Shown one piece after another: positions 12,393-24,088 of a stretch of 64,000 nt of DNA. The stretch comes from Dichomitus squalens LYAD-421 SS1 (taxonomy: Eukaryota > Basidiomycota > Agaricomycetes > Polyporales > Polyporaceae). A program made the position numbers and the translations under genes. The stretch lies in NCBI RefSeq assembly GCF_000275845.1, contig NW_006766930.1:1-64000 (forward strand), in the 5' to 3' direction. Within the stretch, counting starts at the first letter, position 1, and the number at the start of each line of letters is the position of its first letter. The notes under the pieces were generated by a model. It had not been told where the DNA came from. It worked only from the letters and a program-made list of their open reading frames with translations, and did no database searches.

Positions 12393-13603
12393 AGTATGTC
12401 GCGAGACCGTAGTTTTATCCGTAGCATTCGAGTAAATTGTCATTTGTATCCATGTCCTGAGTCATTGCCAATGGTGCTATATGCGATTAAGAATCGAGTA
12501 CATCATGATCTGGCACATATTGGAGCACGGTAGCAACCCCGACCTCACTGATCCGCTAGGTTTCTGAGGGGTGTGCGCCATAGTGTTTCTGGTGAGGCAC
12601 GATGCTCTGCACCGGGTTCGGCATGAGGCACACGCAAATGAGGGCCACGGTGGTTACTATCGTGAGCGGGGTGACATTCGCGATATAGTAATGGCTAGCT
12701 CCTTCAAGTGCCTGTCGGCTCAAGCTGAGACACGCCAGGCGTGCTGATTTTTGGGGGCTCTCCTGTGCCACTCGGTGGCAACTATACTGGATGAGAATTA
12801 GAAACACATATACTACTTGTATCCGACGAGTCGAATAGTGTCCTCATGTCTTCACAGACTCCTAAGGCAGAAAGGATTAGAATCGGCACAGCAGTGAGAA
12901 TTGAGAACAACACGGTCGCGCTGCACTAGTCTGTCATTACTTCGAGGCATCAGTCGTATAATTGGTTGATCGAAGAGAGTACATTGGAAGATAGGTGGGT
13001 TCGGGCTGAGTCATAAGTAGATCATAGCAACGACTCGCGGCGTCGGCGTTACTGGACGTCGGGGAAGGTTGAGACTGTGCAAGCGCCGGGTTACGATGGT
13101 GTTGCCGCATGAGGCCTTGAAAACTGGCCCCGAGTCCGAAGCCACTACCGTCACACAGTCTTTTCTATGTCGCCATTACGACGAACCCCTCTACTAAGCT
13201 ACCAGTGCTAGACAGCCTGATGCGAGATCGCACCGCATTGACTACTGGCAATTGGTGGAATCTTCGGAGACCGACGGTCACATTCGATGCAACCGCCGAA
13301 CAATCAAGTATGAATGACATTCCATCCGGATCCGCCCACGAATTGCACTTTCGACGAAGTTGGAAATTGCAGAGGATGCTGAGTAGATAGTTGCCCCACC
13401 TGCCACGGGTTGCCCCTGTCAAACGATTGCGTTGACCTCGTGTAGGGCTGATCGGATTGATGCGTCGGTATCAGAACCTCGGAAGTACTTCTCCGTCCAA
13501 AGACCTGACAGATGTAAGTGCATACACGCATGCTTTGACGTCAGCAGACAAGCCTGGCCATCTCGATGTTGGCGAGGTGGGTGCGCAGCTTGGAGGGAGA
13601 AGG
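12393..13603. other. intergenic, no gene recognised
   Basis: About 1.2 kb between the BTB gene and the first lysozyme. Reading frames are short on both strands and match nothing I know. The last 200 bases probably carry the lysozyme promoter. Confidence 0.5.
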
Positions 13604-13611
13604 GTATATAA
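13604..13611 (+). promoter_or_regulatory. TATA box of the first GH25 gene
   Basis: The sequence GTATATAAGAG about 65-70 bases upstream of the ATG at 13675 is a good TATA element. Confidence 0.6.
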
Positions 13612-13674
13612 GAGTATTCTATCGGCCTAGTCAAGTCTCTGGCGAGGGTCAATCCACTTCGCAAGGTCATCGAC

Positions 13675-14546
13675 ATGAAGATCGCCACGACATCCGTCTT
13701 CGTGTTAGTGGCAACAGCGGCTACTGCCTTACCTGTCTTGCAAAAGCGCGCGAATCCCAAGGGTATCGATATTTCCAGCTACCAGGGGACGGTCAATTTC
13801 AACACCGTCAAGGCGAACGGGATCTCCTTTGTGTACATCAAGGCGACGGAGGGTACCAGTACGTTCTGCAGCACTACCAATTCTGGGAAACATAGCTCTG
13901 ACAGGGAGTTGTATAAGCTTTCAAGGACCCAAACTTCTCCAGTCACTACGAGGGTGCGACCAACGCAGGTCTCATCCGCGGCGGGTACCACTTCGCCCAT
14001 CCTGACTCCTCTTCGGGTGCTACCCAGGCAAAGTACTTCCTTGCTCACGGCGGAGGTTGGTCGAGTGACGGCATCACCCTTCCGGGTGCTCTTGACATCG
14101 AGTGTAAGTGTTTACTGGACAGTGCATGTGGGGTGCCGCCTGAGGAGGTGGTGCATGTAGACAATCCGAGTGGGGCCGAATGCTATGGCTTGAGCGCGTC
14201 GGAGATGGTGTCCTGGATCAAGGATTTCTCTAACACCTACCACTCGTCCACCGGGGTGTACCCGGTCATCTATACCACTACCGACTGGTGGAAGACCTGT
14301 ACGGGCAACAGCGCTGCGTTCGCGTCCACGAACCCCCTTTGGATTGCGCGCTATTCGTCTAGCATTGGCGCGCTCCCCGCTGGCTGGAGCTACACGACCT
14401 TCTGGCAGTACGCGGACTCGGGATCAAATCCAGGAGACCAGGATGAGTTCAACGGTACCCTTGATGGCCTGAAGAAGTCAGTATGCACTGCTCCTTTTGA
14501 TCTGACAGGAACACTCACCGGTGCATATAGGCTTGCGCTCGGCTGA
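13675..14546 (+). CDS. secreted GH25 lysozyme (Chalaropsis type), tandem copy 1
   Basis: N,O-diacetylmuramidase-type glycoside hydrolase that cleaves bacterial peptidoglycan; exported. Exons 13675-13858, 13918-14103, 14161-14476 and a tiny last exon 14531-14546. The signal peptide (MKIATTSVFVLVATAATALP) and a K-R dibasic propeptide site precede GIDISSYQG, which holds the first catalytic Asp. The middle exon carries [17 protein letters not shown] and ends GALDIE, which holds the Asp/Glu pair. The third carries [16 protein letters not shown] and the terminal WQYADSG. All expected acidic residues are present and the length of about 225 residues is normal. The last intron is 54 bases, in frame and free of stops. 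A closely related paralog follows at 15167. Confidence 0.93.
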
Positions 14547-15166
14547 AGGTGTCAGAAGCTTGGAGAACTTGTTGTGATACTACAGGATAATGCATCGTTT
14601 CTATGTCTCTACCCTTCTTTGCTGTTGTCGTACGTTGAATATACTCCTTTGTGGAGTGTTGGTACCATCGAACACCTGTCTGACGGGGGTAGTCAAGCAC
14701 GTCTCTTTGCCGAGGCCGCTGGGAACCAGAGAGCATACATTGCGATAACCTCGTGTCCCATGGGCCATCGGACAACATTACGGGTTCGTAGTGAACGCAC
14801 TTGGTGTTCGAATGCAAAGAACGTGTGAAGCGATGGTATGCGACTGGCGAAACGGTCGTGAGAACATTCGCTGTCAACCGTCTGATCGACATACTGCAGG
14901 TTGAACGACACTGACCTGATAGATGGCGGATAATTAATGCTGATCTGTCAAACCGGGCCTTCTGTACCAGAGCGGGCCATTGGAGGAAACTCCGCATGTT
15001 CAGCTTCCCTAGACCAGACTTCTCGCACACATGCTCTGCAGCCGTCTTAGTGGGATCTTGATCGTTGGTATCGATCCAAAGCAAACCGAGATTGCTTAAG
15101 TATAGATGTTCTGCTACAGACCTGGGAGCGTCCTATAGGAGCACCGCGCATTCGCGAAAAGCCAAG
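14547..15166. other. intergenic between tandem lysozymes
   Basis: About 620 bases with no recognisable gene. It separates the two GH25 copies and should contain the terminator of the first and the promoter of the second. Confidence 0.5.
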
Positions 15167-16121
15167 ATGAGACTCACCGCTGCACCTCTTGTCGCTTTGG
15201 CCACGACCTTCACTACTGTGGCAACGGCTCCGGCAAAGCGGGCTGCTCCACAGGGTATAGACGTTTCGCACTTCCAGGGTGTCGTCGACTTCGCCGCCGC
15301 CGCCGCCAATGGAGTCTCATTTGCGTACATCAAGGCTACGGAAGGAACCAGTACGTTACTTCAACCTCGGTTTGTCTGGAGTAGAGCATGAAAGGTCAGC
15401 TCACCATACATTGTCGCAGCATTCGTTGACCCCGACTTCTCTGCCAACTATAACGGCGCTACGACCGCGGGGCTCATCCGCGGTGGATACCACTTTGCGC
15501 ACCCGGACACGTCGTCTGGTGCGACACAGGCAGAGTATTTCCTTGCGCACGGAGGAGGGTGGTCCAGCGATGGCATCACCCTCCCAGGTGCTCTTGATAT
15601 CGAATGTCAGTCCGTCCGAATGGTGCGCCGTACCGGCGCGATCGCTGATAAACTCGACTGGCAGACAACCCTGACGGGGTAGAGTGCTACGGGTTGAGCG
15701 CGTCAGCAATGGTCTCATGGATCAAGGACTTCTCCGACACCTACCAAGCACGTACTGGCGTCTTCCCAGGTATGTACGATAAGAGCAAAGAGAAAAGGGG
15801 AGATCGACGAACGAGCTCACGTCCGTGTCACAGTCATCTACACGACCACCGACTGGTGGACGACCTGCACGGGCAACAGCGCTGCGTTCGCATCGACGAA
15901 CCCTCTCTGGATCGCACGCTACTCATCCAGCATCGGCACGCTGCCAGCGGGCTGGTCATTCACGACGTTCTGGCAATACGCCGATTCTGGACCGAATCCT
16001 GGCGATCAAGATGAGTTCAACGGCTCTCTCCAAGGCCTCAAGAAGTACGTACCTCAAATCTTCTATGCTGGACGTGCAGTATCTTGATGCTCGCATCGTA
16101 CACAGCCTCGCTCTTGGTTGA
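15167..16121 (+). CDS. secreted GH25 lysozyme, tandem copy 2
   Basis: Paralog of the preceding gene. Exons 15167-15350, 15420-15605, 15665-15769, 15834-16044 and 16106-16121. Signal peptide [19 protein letters not shown], dibasic K-R, then GIDVSHFQG with the catalytic Asp, [28 protein letters not shown] and [16 protein letters not shown]. All catalytic acids are kept. It has one intron that copy 1 lacks: 15770-15833 splits the codon before VIYTTTDWW. Comparing the two shows intron gain or loss after a fairly recent tandem duplication. The end of this gene and its 3' flank are also found in decayed form at 29155-29580. The last exon of 16 bases adds only the final residues (N-L-A-L-G). Confidence 0.93.
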
Positions 16122-17305
16122 ATCGTACATTGGATCGATATGCGAGAGAACTGAACAGTGCTATGTACATCAGATCATCGTGCATATGGCATAGCCGTAT
16201 TGATACAAATGAAGGATCGTCCAGCAACTATCCTGAGTCAGTTTGAATTCGCGAGACGGGCGGGCTGAATGAAGCGAAGTGTTTCGACCTCTTCACAAAG
16301 TTAACCTGGAACTGTGGCGCGGAGCGGGTAGGGGAGCTGCCGCCGCCGTGGATGAGGGGGGTCATAAACAGATCAGCGGGAGCGCGAAGGGCAGCAGGCT
16401 TTGGGTATGCGGCGAGTTGCGCGGCGATATCAGTCGGGCGGGCGAAGGAGCTAGAGAGGGAAATCGGAGACCACTGGGACGGCAACGGAGTAACTTCTCC
16501 TGCGCTCTCCGCAGTAGCCTCCATCGGGGGAAGATCCGCACCGAGCTGTCCAGCAGTCCCAGACGCCGCTGTCCCGCTCAGTCCTGCCTCTGCTTCTGGT
16601 GAAGCGCTCGGTTCGCGTTTGACATCGCTCTTGGGCTCTGACTCAGAAGTCAGCGGTTCCTCGTCGCTGCAGTCATCGGTCAGCGCTGGTTGGGATGGAT
16701 AGGTCAAAGGAGGATCGCCCGATTGTAGCAGAGGTGCTATCGAGCGGAAGAAGTGTGGCATGAACTGGCCGGCTCTCGGAGAGTTCGCAGATAGAGCTGA
16801 GGCGCGAACGAGCGTGGTAACCACGAACGGAAGGTCTGCGCGGCAAGTCTGAGGAAGGAGCGGCTGGGGGAACTTGGACGAGCGGCTTCAGACCGCCAGA
16901 GGACGACGCTCGTCGGGGAGCAGTGAGCCAGCGGTGAAAGCGATAGAGGCTTGGAGTCATTCGTAGACGGTCTGCTCCAGAGAGAACAGCTAAGGTGGGC
17001 GGATCAAGCTGGTCGTGATCACACATAGTATACTCTCGTGCAGCCATTTCTCGTCTAATCTGAAGTGAGGAATTGCGGGCACGCTATGTGAGAAGCCGCA
17101 CTTACCTGCATATCCTGCATCCTATCCTACGTTGTGGTCGATGCGCGGAAGTATGTTGGCCATGTGAGGTGACTCCGCGAGCATTTCCGTTTCGACCTGT
17201 CCATCTCCATCTGCCAGACTTTAGTCGGATGCGAATGATCGAATGAGGACATAACTCACCCATGACTCCATTCACGACATGCTCAAGGTAAAACAAGCGC
17301 GCTCA
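15800..17305. repeat. segmental duplication, copy A (GH25 3' end plus YVH1 3' part)
   Basis: This block matches about 29155-31025 in the same orientation. The GH25 part is intact here and decayed there. The YVH1 part is decayed here and intact there. Relative to the other copy, about 340 bases are missing near 16220, exactly the part that encodes the YVH1 zinc-binding domain. Confidence 0.85.
16228..17305 (-). pseudogene. decayed 3' fragment of a YVH1 dual-specificity phosphatase gene
   Basis: On the minus strand the segment reads as a degenerate copy of the Ser/Pro-rich linker of the intact YVH1 gene at 29600-31650. Shared pieces include PPTLAVLS/PPTPAVLS, APRRASSSGGLKPLVQ, the E-V-T-P-L-P-S-Q region, and LAAQLAAYPK-like and SSPTRSAPQ stretches. 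The upstream end reads FYLEHVVNGVM, matching FYLERVVNEVM. The phosphatase catalytic exons are absent: similarity stops at about 17305. The C-terminal zinc-binding exon is deleted. Frames are broken at several points. It cannot make a functional phosphatase. Confidence 0.85.
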
Positions 17306-18273
17306 CATTGTCTATGGCATTCGTTATAGCGGTGCCCCACGTCTTCTCCTCAGTTTCTTCCTCGGGCTTAGGGTATGGCGCGTGCTTGGGCAACTCGGCA
17401 TCGCCATGGGTAAGACGGATGTCCTCAGAGCGGACAGTCCACGCTCATCGTGATGGAATTGTTCTGGGGTGTTGGAGAAGCGTACGTGCCCGCCGACCGA
17501 TGCGTACGGGCGCTGTGAGTGAGACGAACTTGACGTGCTCATCGTGGTCCAATTGAGCGTATCGGTTTCGCCTTCAGCTCATGCGTCCAAGGTCAAGCTT
17601 CGCTGAGGCACGAAAAGGGTCTAGCGATGGGGAGTAAGGTGGACAAGCAGTCTATGTAATTCGTTATAGGCTGGATGCATGACAATATTTGGGAGAGGAA
17701 GAGGGCGACCCTGCGCGGGCGGCTACTCAGGGGGCCGGTAGTACGTGATTGGCTCGCTCTTTGCCGGCTTACTCGTAATGAATATCGCGAGCGGTGAATG
17801 TCTTTGTACCTCTAACGGCGGCGCGCTCGTCCAATGTTGCTTGTAAGTAAGTCGCGCTTCTTTGTCTGTGCTACTGTAAAAGCCTTTTGATCCCTCTAGA
17901 AGGGTTTGAGACAGTGCCGTCGTTCTTCACGCCAGTCACGCCTCGGAGATGAGCCTGATGGTCGGTTACAGCCAACATACTTTCAGTTAGGCCTCCTCGC
18001 GATTTCAAAGTCTACGCACGCACACGCTGGTTTCTTTTTCCTCTTCACGCTGAGAGAATAGCGGTGCGGCTCAAGTATATGGAGTCATACATGCGCATCA
18101 AATTCGGCCTTCAGTATGGTCCATCACCAGCGGCGTTAAAATGGGCGCTTCATCCCTATAGGACGCATGAATGGTCAACTCCACCTGCGATCTGTCTCGG
18201 ACGACAAACTCAAGAATCACGAGCGAGGGCTCTAGTTAGGCTTGAATCGAGCTCAAATAGCCGCCTATGAACG
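17306..18273. other. intergenic, no gene recognised
   Basis: No supported reading frame. A short motif (GGCATTCGTTATAG at about 17326 and TAATTCGTTATAGG at about 17656) occurs twice about 330 bases apart; its meaning is unclear. Confidence 0.45.
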
Positions 18274-20365
18274 TTATCCTCGTTCTCTTTCGTCCGCTGC
18301 AGATTCATGGTGAACAAGATCATGGTTGTTTGCATCGAGGCCGATCACGACTGGGCTCACCTGGATCATCATATTGCAGATCCTGTCACGCGCATCCTGT
18401 GCCCAATCCTGGATGTTTTTCCCTGCTCGATCAATGTCTTCAGGGTCGTCTGACTTGGTGAGTGCTCCCATGCCCGAAAGCATCTTGACACCCGGATGCA
18501 CGCTGTCGTCGTACAGAGTCACGTACATCTGTATAGAATTGTTCGTGAGCGAATCAATATCCTTTGAGTGATCCTAAGTTGCTCACATCGCTCATATCCT
18601 CGTTGACCATGTTGGCCTATGCAATGTATAGTGTGGTCATAGATGAGCTGCGTAGGAAGGTCAGAAGACGACTCGTGGTGACACCAATACTATTGCTATT
18701 CGTACCCCTTTCGCGTAAGTATCCAGCTCTGTAGTCGTGCTTTCTGCCCCGGCTTCGTTGATGAATTCATTTACCTCTGTTCTCAAAGTCTCTACGAATG
18801 TGTGGACACGACCAAAGAACATGACGACATCGTCCAGGAACACCCTCAGCTCGGTCAAAGAGACAATTGCATGACTGAGAGCTGCTACCGTCCGTTTCGG
18901 CTGGATCTCGCTTGCATCAGTTATGCGCGCTCGTGCGTTACATATGTTCACTCACGGTCATCTTGCCCATATTTGTGGTCGCTCCATTCGCCCTCATGAC
19001 TCCCAGCTTAGAGTTAGCTGACTTGAGCCGGGCCACTGCCGCCTCTGAATCATCTCTGCTCGATTTCAGTTCGGCTTTCATATTCGCGACGCTGTACTGC
19101 GCGCCGCGGTCCCCGACCTCCTTCTTTCGAGCTTCGAGATCGACGGATTGAGCCGAGGTCCCAGACTCATAACCGAACCCCGAGTCAGAAATTAGATGCT
19201 CTATATCTTCGAACGGTTTGTGGTGCAGCGCATCTAGGATGCTCTGAAACTGTAAACGTGTCAATACATGCTCCATGCTAGAAAGGGATGATATACCATG
19301 CTCCGGTCAGCCCCGCCTGTACATAGCATCAGCCACGAGTATCTTCAGAGCGAGAACTCTTCATACCGCTAGGCATCCGGTTCGACGCGTCGTCGGGTTG
19401 TTCCTGCGCGCTCGGAAGCTCTCCATCAGTCCCAGCCTGGCGTGCCTCATTTGCAATGCGAGCTCCTTCCTTCTCTGTGACTAGCCTTCTCGCCTTGCCT
19501 GAAATGGCGTGAGTTCGCTACCGTGTCTCCTACAACAGGATTAAGGACCAGGACATACGTTGGGTGGCTAAGTACGATTGGTTCATCTCCTTCACAAGTT
19601 CGAGGTATGTACTAGCCTCTTTGGCCATCTCCTCCGCCATCCGCACGCACCCATTGATCCTGTCGCTCAGAGAATCGATCAGCCGTGGGAGGTACTTCTT
19701 GATGACCATAAAGTTTGGGGTGTTGTCCTTCGGTAGTACAAGAAGCTTAGTGATTCTAACAATAGTGGGATGTACACCGGCAATATGCTGATTGATCCCA
19801 TCGAAATTGACGGAAGAGAAATGAAAAGTCGATGTACCATCGTCGACGAGCTGCGTGATCGTCATGCGGAAGCTATCTGGATAGCGGATGTACTTGAATG
19901 GGACGTGACTGGGTTGTTCGAGTTCGAAGTCAGTGATTGATGCAACCAAGGAGAGCCGGCCTGACAGAGTAGGCGGGCATTATTATGCAGGAGCGATGAG
20001 GAAGGTGAGTGGATTATGATGACATACAGAGGATGAATACAGCCATCGGCGCTTGGACGAGTACGGCCACACGGTGCTGTGCACAGTCCTATCGAGAGTG
20101 TCAATGTGGTTGTTGAACGGACAGAAGACAATGCGAAGTTACCTCCAGGTGAAGTCTCGGATCTGAGAGTCAATGAGCTGAGATTGGGTCCTGTCATCAG
20201 GGCTGTGCATGACTTGTGCGTAAATGATGCACGTCGGGAACAGCGGTGAATTTTTGGCCTGCGTGCACGACTCACGGAGCGTGAGTAGTTTTTCAAGCTA
20301 AGAGGCGGGAACAGGTAATCCTTGGGAACCAGCGTGTATTTGAACGGGAGGAGGAAGTACGGCAT
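18274..20365 (-). CDS. uncharacterised helical, coiled-coil-rich protein
   Basis: Multi-exon minus-strand gene. Coding character is visible in several blocks: MPYFLLPFKYTLVPKDYLF (from ATG 20365), a block with VPFKYIRYPDSFRMTITQL and TFHFSSVNFDGINQHIAG (about 19570-19950), LQFQSILDALHHKPFEDIEH with a coiled coil (18960-19276), RTVAALSHAIVSLTELRVFL (18690-18900), and a C-terminal block with MYVTLYDDSVHPGVKMLSG (18380-18530). Introns with GT-AG ends separate them. The middle and C-terminal parts are rich in long amphipathic helices, with alternating hydrophobic residues and few Pro or Gly. I do not recognise the family. A helical-bundle protein, possibly membrane-active, is one speculative reading. 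The exact start, stop and some splice sites are uncertain, and upstream exons may exist. Confidence 0.6.
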
Positions 20366-20847
20366 ATGGATCAACGGTAGTTAAGTTTTAGCAGCCTCTC
20401 GCCATGCAACGACTGAGGCAACCTCAGATACATCAGAGGCCGAGGCAAAATATCGAACCGCCGCAGAGTTCGGCTGGTCTGGTGGATGTTACTCCTGCCA
20501 GTAATCACATGACCTTATCTGAAAATCCTCCTGGCGCCCGGCAGGCAAGTTCTAGACCGTTTCCGAGCCAGCCTCAACAATCTCATCGCTCGCCCTCCGT
20601 CCGTCCATACGTCCTGCCTTGTACTGTAAGTATCAAATTATGATATTGAAGGAACTATCAAGAGTGTTCGCGGGAGGAGAAAGACTGCATGGACTGTTAC
20701 TCGAACGCCAACATTTGCAGAGCTCACCAACTGATGTGATCCTGAGGCATGCCACGGAACTCGACACGAGGCATTGTTCACATGCCACGCCTCCTGCCAA
20801 TAGAGTCGTCTTGAATCCAAGGAGCGACATACTGCACTGCGCCCACC
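20366..20847. other. region between divergent genes
   Basis: Contains a Gln/Pro/Ser-rich frame (20404-20640) followed by a GTAAGT motif, which could be a leader exon of the F-box gene to the right. Otherwise nothing is recognised. Its position between two divergently oriented genes suggests a shared promoter region. Confidence 0.35.
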
Positions 20848-22294
20848 ATGTCGATGTCCGCCTCACCTCGCCTTCCCTAGGGGCTCATTGAGAGGATCAT
20901 CCGCTACTGTGGAGATGACCAGAGGACTCTTTGGAGCTTTTCCATCACATGTCATCAACTCCGTCCCCGTAGCCTCTGTCTCATGGTCGCCAATGTCACA
21001 TTCAGGAAAAGGGGGGATATTCTTGCCTTCCGTGACTTACTCAGGACCCACCCCCATCTGTGCTTGCTCGTGCAGTCGCTCACCACCCAGCTTGACACTG
21101 CGGCGCCTCTCCACTTTCTCCATGTGCTTCCCAATCTTAGCAATATTACCATGTGCGCTGATGGGGCTGAGGCAAAGAGGTGTAGCATTTCGCAGCCTGT
21201 TCTGGCATGCTACAGAACGTCTATGACATGTATCAAAACTCTGCATCTCTTCCTTCTGAAATTTCCCAACTCCGCAAGAATTTTGTCGAGTACTGCAAGC
21301 GTTCACCGGCATCAGAGAGCTGTCCTGCAGCGCGCTGACGATTGCTTCGGCGACGAGTGCCAACGCCGAGCGAGAGCGGAGCAAACAACGCCTATCTCAG
21401 CAGTTATTGAAGCTGAGAACACTCACGGTGAATATCGTTCAACATCGCTCAGTGTGTCCATGACTGATCGACAGAATGCTATGCTTAGTTACACTCAGTA
21501 GACGGTGCCGTGGTAGACCTATTAGTGACATCGGGTCATTCGACAGTGGACAGTCTGTCTTTGAAAGGACCCGAACGTAGGCGTGCTATACCTCCAGGTC
21601 AGCACATTTCTCCGAAAATATCTCTGGGATTTGCGAAAGATGCTCATGACCAGTACGTAACTCTAAGTGTGGACTGGCCTCGAATGCACTCCCTCACACT
21701 CACGGCTAACGAGCACGACGTGGGGTTCAACGACGATCTCATCAAAGCATCTATCGAGATAGCGAAGACATTCCGCCCCCCGTCCTTGGAGAATATCACG
21801 ATAGACTTTCTGTCACGCATTGGAGTCCTGTTGTCTTCCATTACAAGCGATGAAGGGAACCTTCGCCTATGCTCGGAGCTGGACCGAACGCTGCTTAGCT
21901 GTCCTCACCCAAGGCTTCGATTCTTCAGCGATAGCCCTACTCATTCTCGACGACAAATCCTATGGCTCCACGAGCTGAGAAAGTACTTTCCCAAGCTGGA
22001 AGCCACAGGATCATTTGTGATCGCCTCGAGATCAGGTTCGTTACCGTATGGCTTGCAGCGAACGTCCTCACATGGCTTACCCTTTCTCAGACATCATTGT
22101 CGGTCACGATTCCGACATGAAACAAGTCTTATCTACTCTCCGAATGGAAAATGGCTCGCCACGGCATCTCATGACTCCACTATCATCTTGTGGGACTCAG
22201 ACGGCGGACAACCGCTCTATGAATGGGTGCCACACGGTGGATCCGTCAAGTCACTCGCATTCTCTCCTGATAGTCGGTATGTCGTATCCGCCGG

Positions 22295-22326
22295 CATCTG
22301 GAAAAACAGCCTTTGCGAATTGACAC
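22295..22326 (+). repeat. left terminal inverted repeat
   Basis: Begins CATCTGGAAAAAC and ends TTGACAC. Pairs with 24089-24119 on the other strand, with four substitutions and one indel. Confidence 0.85.
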
Positions 22327-22498
22327 TAATTATCACTATTCAGATAATCTCATCTATATTAGCAAGTGTTAGCAGAGATGACATCTACATTAGAGCTACT
22401 ATTCAGACGCACTTCTTCAGTAGTGCAACTAAGCACTAAATAGTATACTTGATACTAGTTATAACTACTCTTCACTATCGCTTTTTCTATAGTGCCAT

Positions 22499-22890
22499 GT
22501 AGTGCCAACATGATACTACTATAGCACTACCGCAAATGTGGTCCTCTAATTTTCGCTATTTTGCACTACTGTAGTACTATTTTGCACTATTTTAGCACTA
22601 CTCATTTAGGGGAGACTCAAATAAGATGACAATCCTTTATTTATAGCTCATAGTTCTCAACTCAAGCATTACACACCTCTGTAGCTGCAAAATCACCATG
22701 ATAGCTGACTTATATTTGAGGGCACAACTCAACATAGAACTTGTTATCATGTATAGGACTAGGCTGTCAGCACAGCATTCATACCATGAAGCATACTCTA
22801 TAGCACACTCCATGTTATATACATAGTCCCAGACATTACACATATGCAAGCCTCAGCAGGTGAATCTGAAGGTGAGGTGTCACCACTTTG
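22499..22890 (+). repeat. 392-base exact repeat, left of the gap
   Basis: Identical as far as I can read to 23267-23658. The pair flanks the run of N exactly, one ending at the gap and the other starting at it, as expected if two overlapping contig ends were scaffolded without being merged. Confidence 0.8.
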
Positions 22891-23266
22891 NNNNNNNNNN
22901 NNNNNNNNNNNNNNNNNNNNNNNNNNNNNNNNNNNNNNNNNNNNNNNNNNNNNNNNNNNNNNNNNNNNNNNNNNNNNNNNNNNNNNNNNNNNNNNNNNNN
23001 NNNNNNNNNNNNNNNNNNNNNNNNNNNNNNNNNNNNNNNNNNNNNNNNNNNNNNNNNNNNNNNNNNNNNNNNNNNNNNNNNNNNNNNNNNNNNNNNNNNN
23101 NNNNNNNNNNNNNNNNNNNNNNNNNNNNNNNNNNNNNNNNNNNNNNNNNNNNNNNNNNNNNNNNNNNNNNNNNNNNNNNNNNNNNNNNNNNNNNNNNNNN
23201 NNNNNNNNNNNNNNNNNNNNNNNNNNNNNNNNNNNNNNNNNNNNNNNNNNNNNNNNNNNNNNNNNN
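22891..23266. other. assembly gap (run of N)
   Basis: 376 undetermined bases. Given the identical flanks, this gap may not correspond to real missing DNA. Confidence 0.98.
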
Positions 23267-23658
23267 GTAGTGCCAACATGATACTACTATAGCACTACCG
23301 CAAATGTGGTCCTCTAATTTTCGCTATTTTGCACTACTGTAGTACTATTTTGCACTATTTTAGCACTACTCATTTAGGGGAGACTCAAATAAGATGACAA
23401 TCCTTTATTTATAGCTCATAGTTCTCAACTCAAGCATTACACACCTCTGTAGCTGCAAAATCACCATGATAGCTGACTTATATTTGAGGGCACAACTCAA
23501 CATAGAACTTGTTATCATGTATAGGACTAGGCTGTCAGCACAGCATTCATACCATGAAGCATACTCTATAGCACACTCCATGTTATATACATAGTCCCAG
23601 ACATTACACATATGCAAGCCTCAGCAGGTGAATCTGAAGGTGAGGTGTCACCACTTTG
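23267..23658 (+). repeat. 392-base exact repeat, right of the gap
   Basis: Second copy of 22499-22890; see that entry. It continues without a break into the tRNA-like module. Confidence 0.8.
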
Positions 23659-23710
23659 CCCAAGTCCAGCAGTGATAGATATATATGGTACTTGTAGAGA
23701 GGATCTATGT

Positions 23711-23808
23711 AAGCTCTGGTGGTGCAGTGGTATAGAGCACCCCTTTGGAATAGGAATACTATCTGAAAGTGGGGTTGGGGGTTCAAGACTAGGTGAGGAC
23801 ACTTTTTT
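23711..23808 (+). ncRNA. tRNA-like pol III module inside the transposon
   Basis: An A-box-like TGGTGCAGTGG at 23720-23730 is followed 50 bases later by a B-box-like GGTTCAAGACT at 23780-23790, then a T6 run at 23803-23808 that could terminate RNA polymerase III. The D-stem pair GTGC/GCAC around the A box is perfect. The T-stem and acceptor stem are not, so this is not a working tRNA. It looks like the head of a tRNA-derived SINE or a captured tRNA relic. Confidence 0.55.
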
Positions 23809-24088
23809 ATAATATTTTTTCCAGCACTTTAAATGCATCTGGGGCTTATAAACAGATGGTTTTGAGGTCATATTAAGCATTTCTACACTATTCAGAAATT
23901 ATGGACCCACTCTATCCACTACTATCAACGTCTACTGTAGCACTATTTCCGTCTACTATAGTGCTACTTTGCACGAATTTGCATTTATAGTGCAAAATAG
24001 TGCAATTATTTTTGGGGACCTCTCGATTTTGCACTATTTTTCACTATTCAACTACTGTGTCTATCAAGAGCTAATTTGTACTGAATAG

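Noticed and set aside
22836..23292. Long open frames across the run of N
   Set aside because: They are produced by undetermined bases and carry no information.
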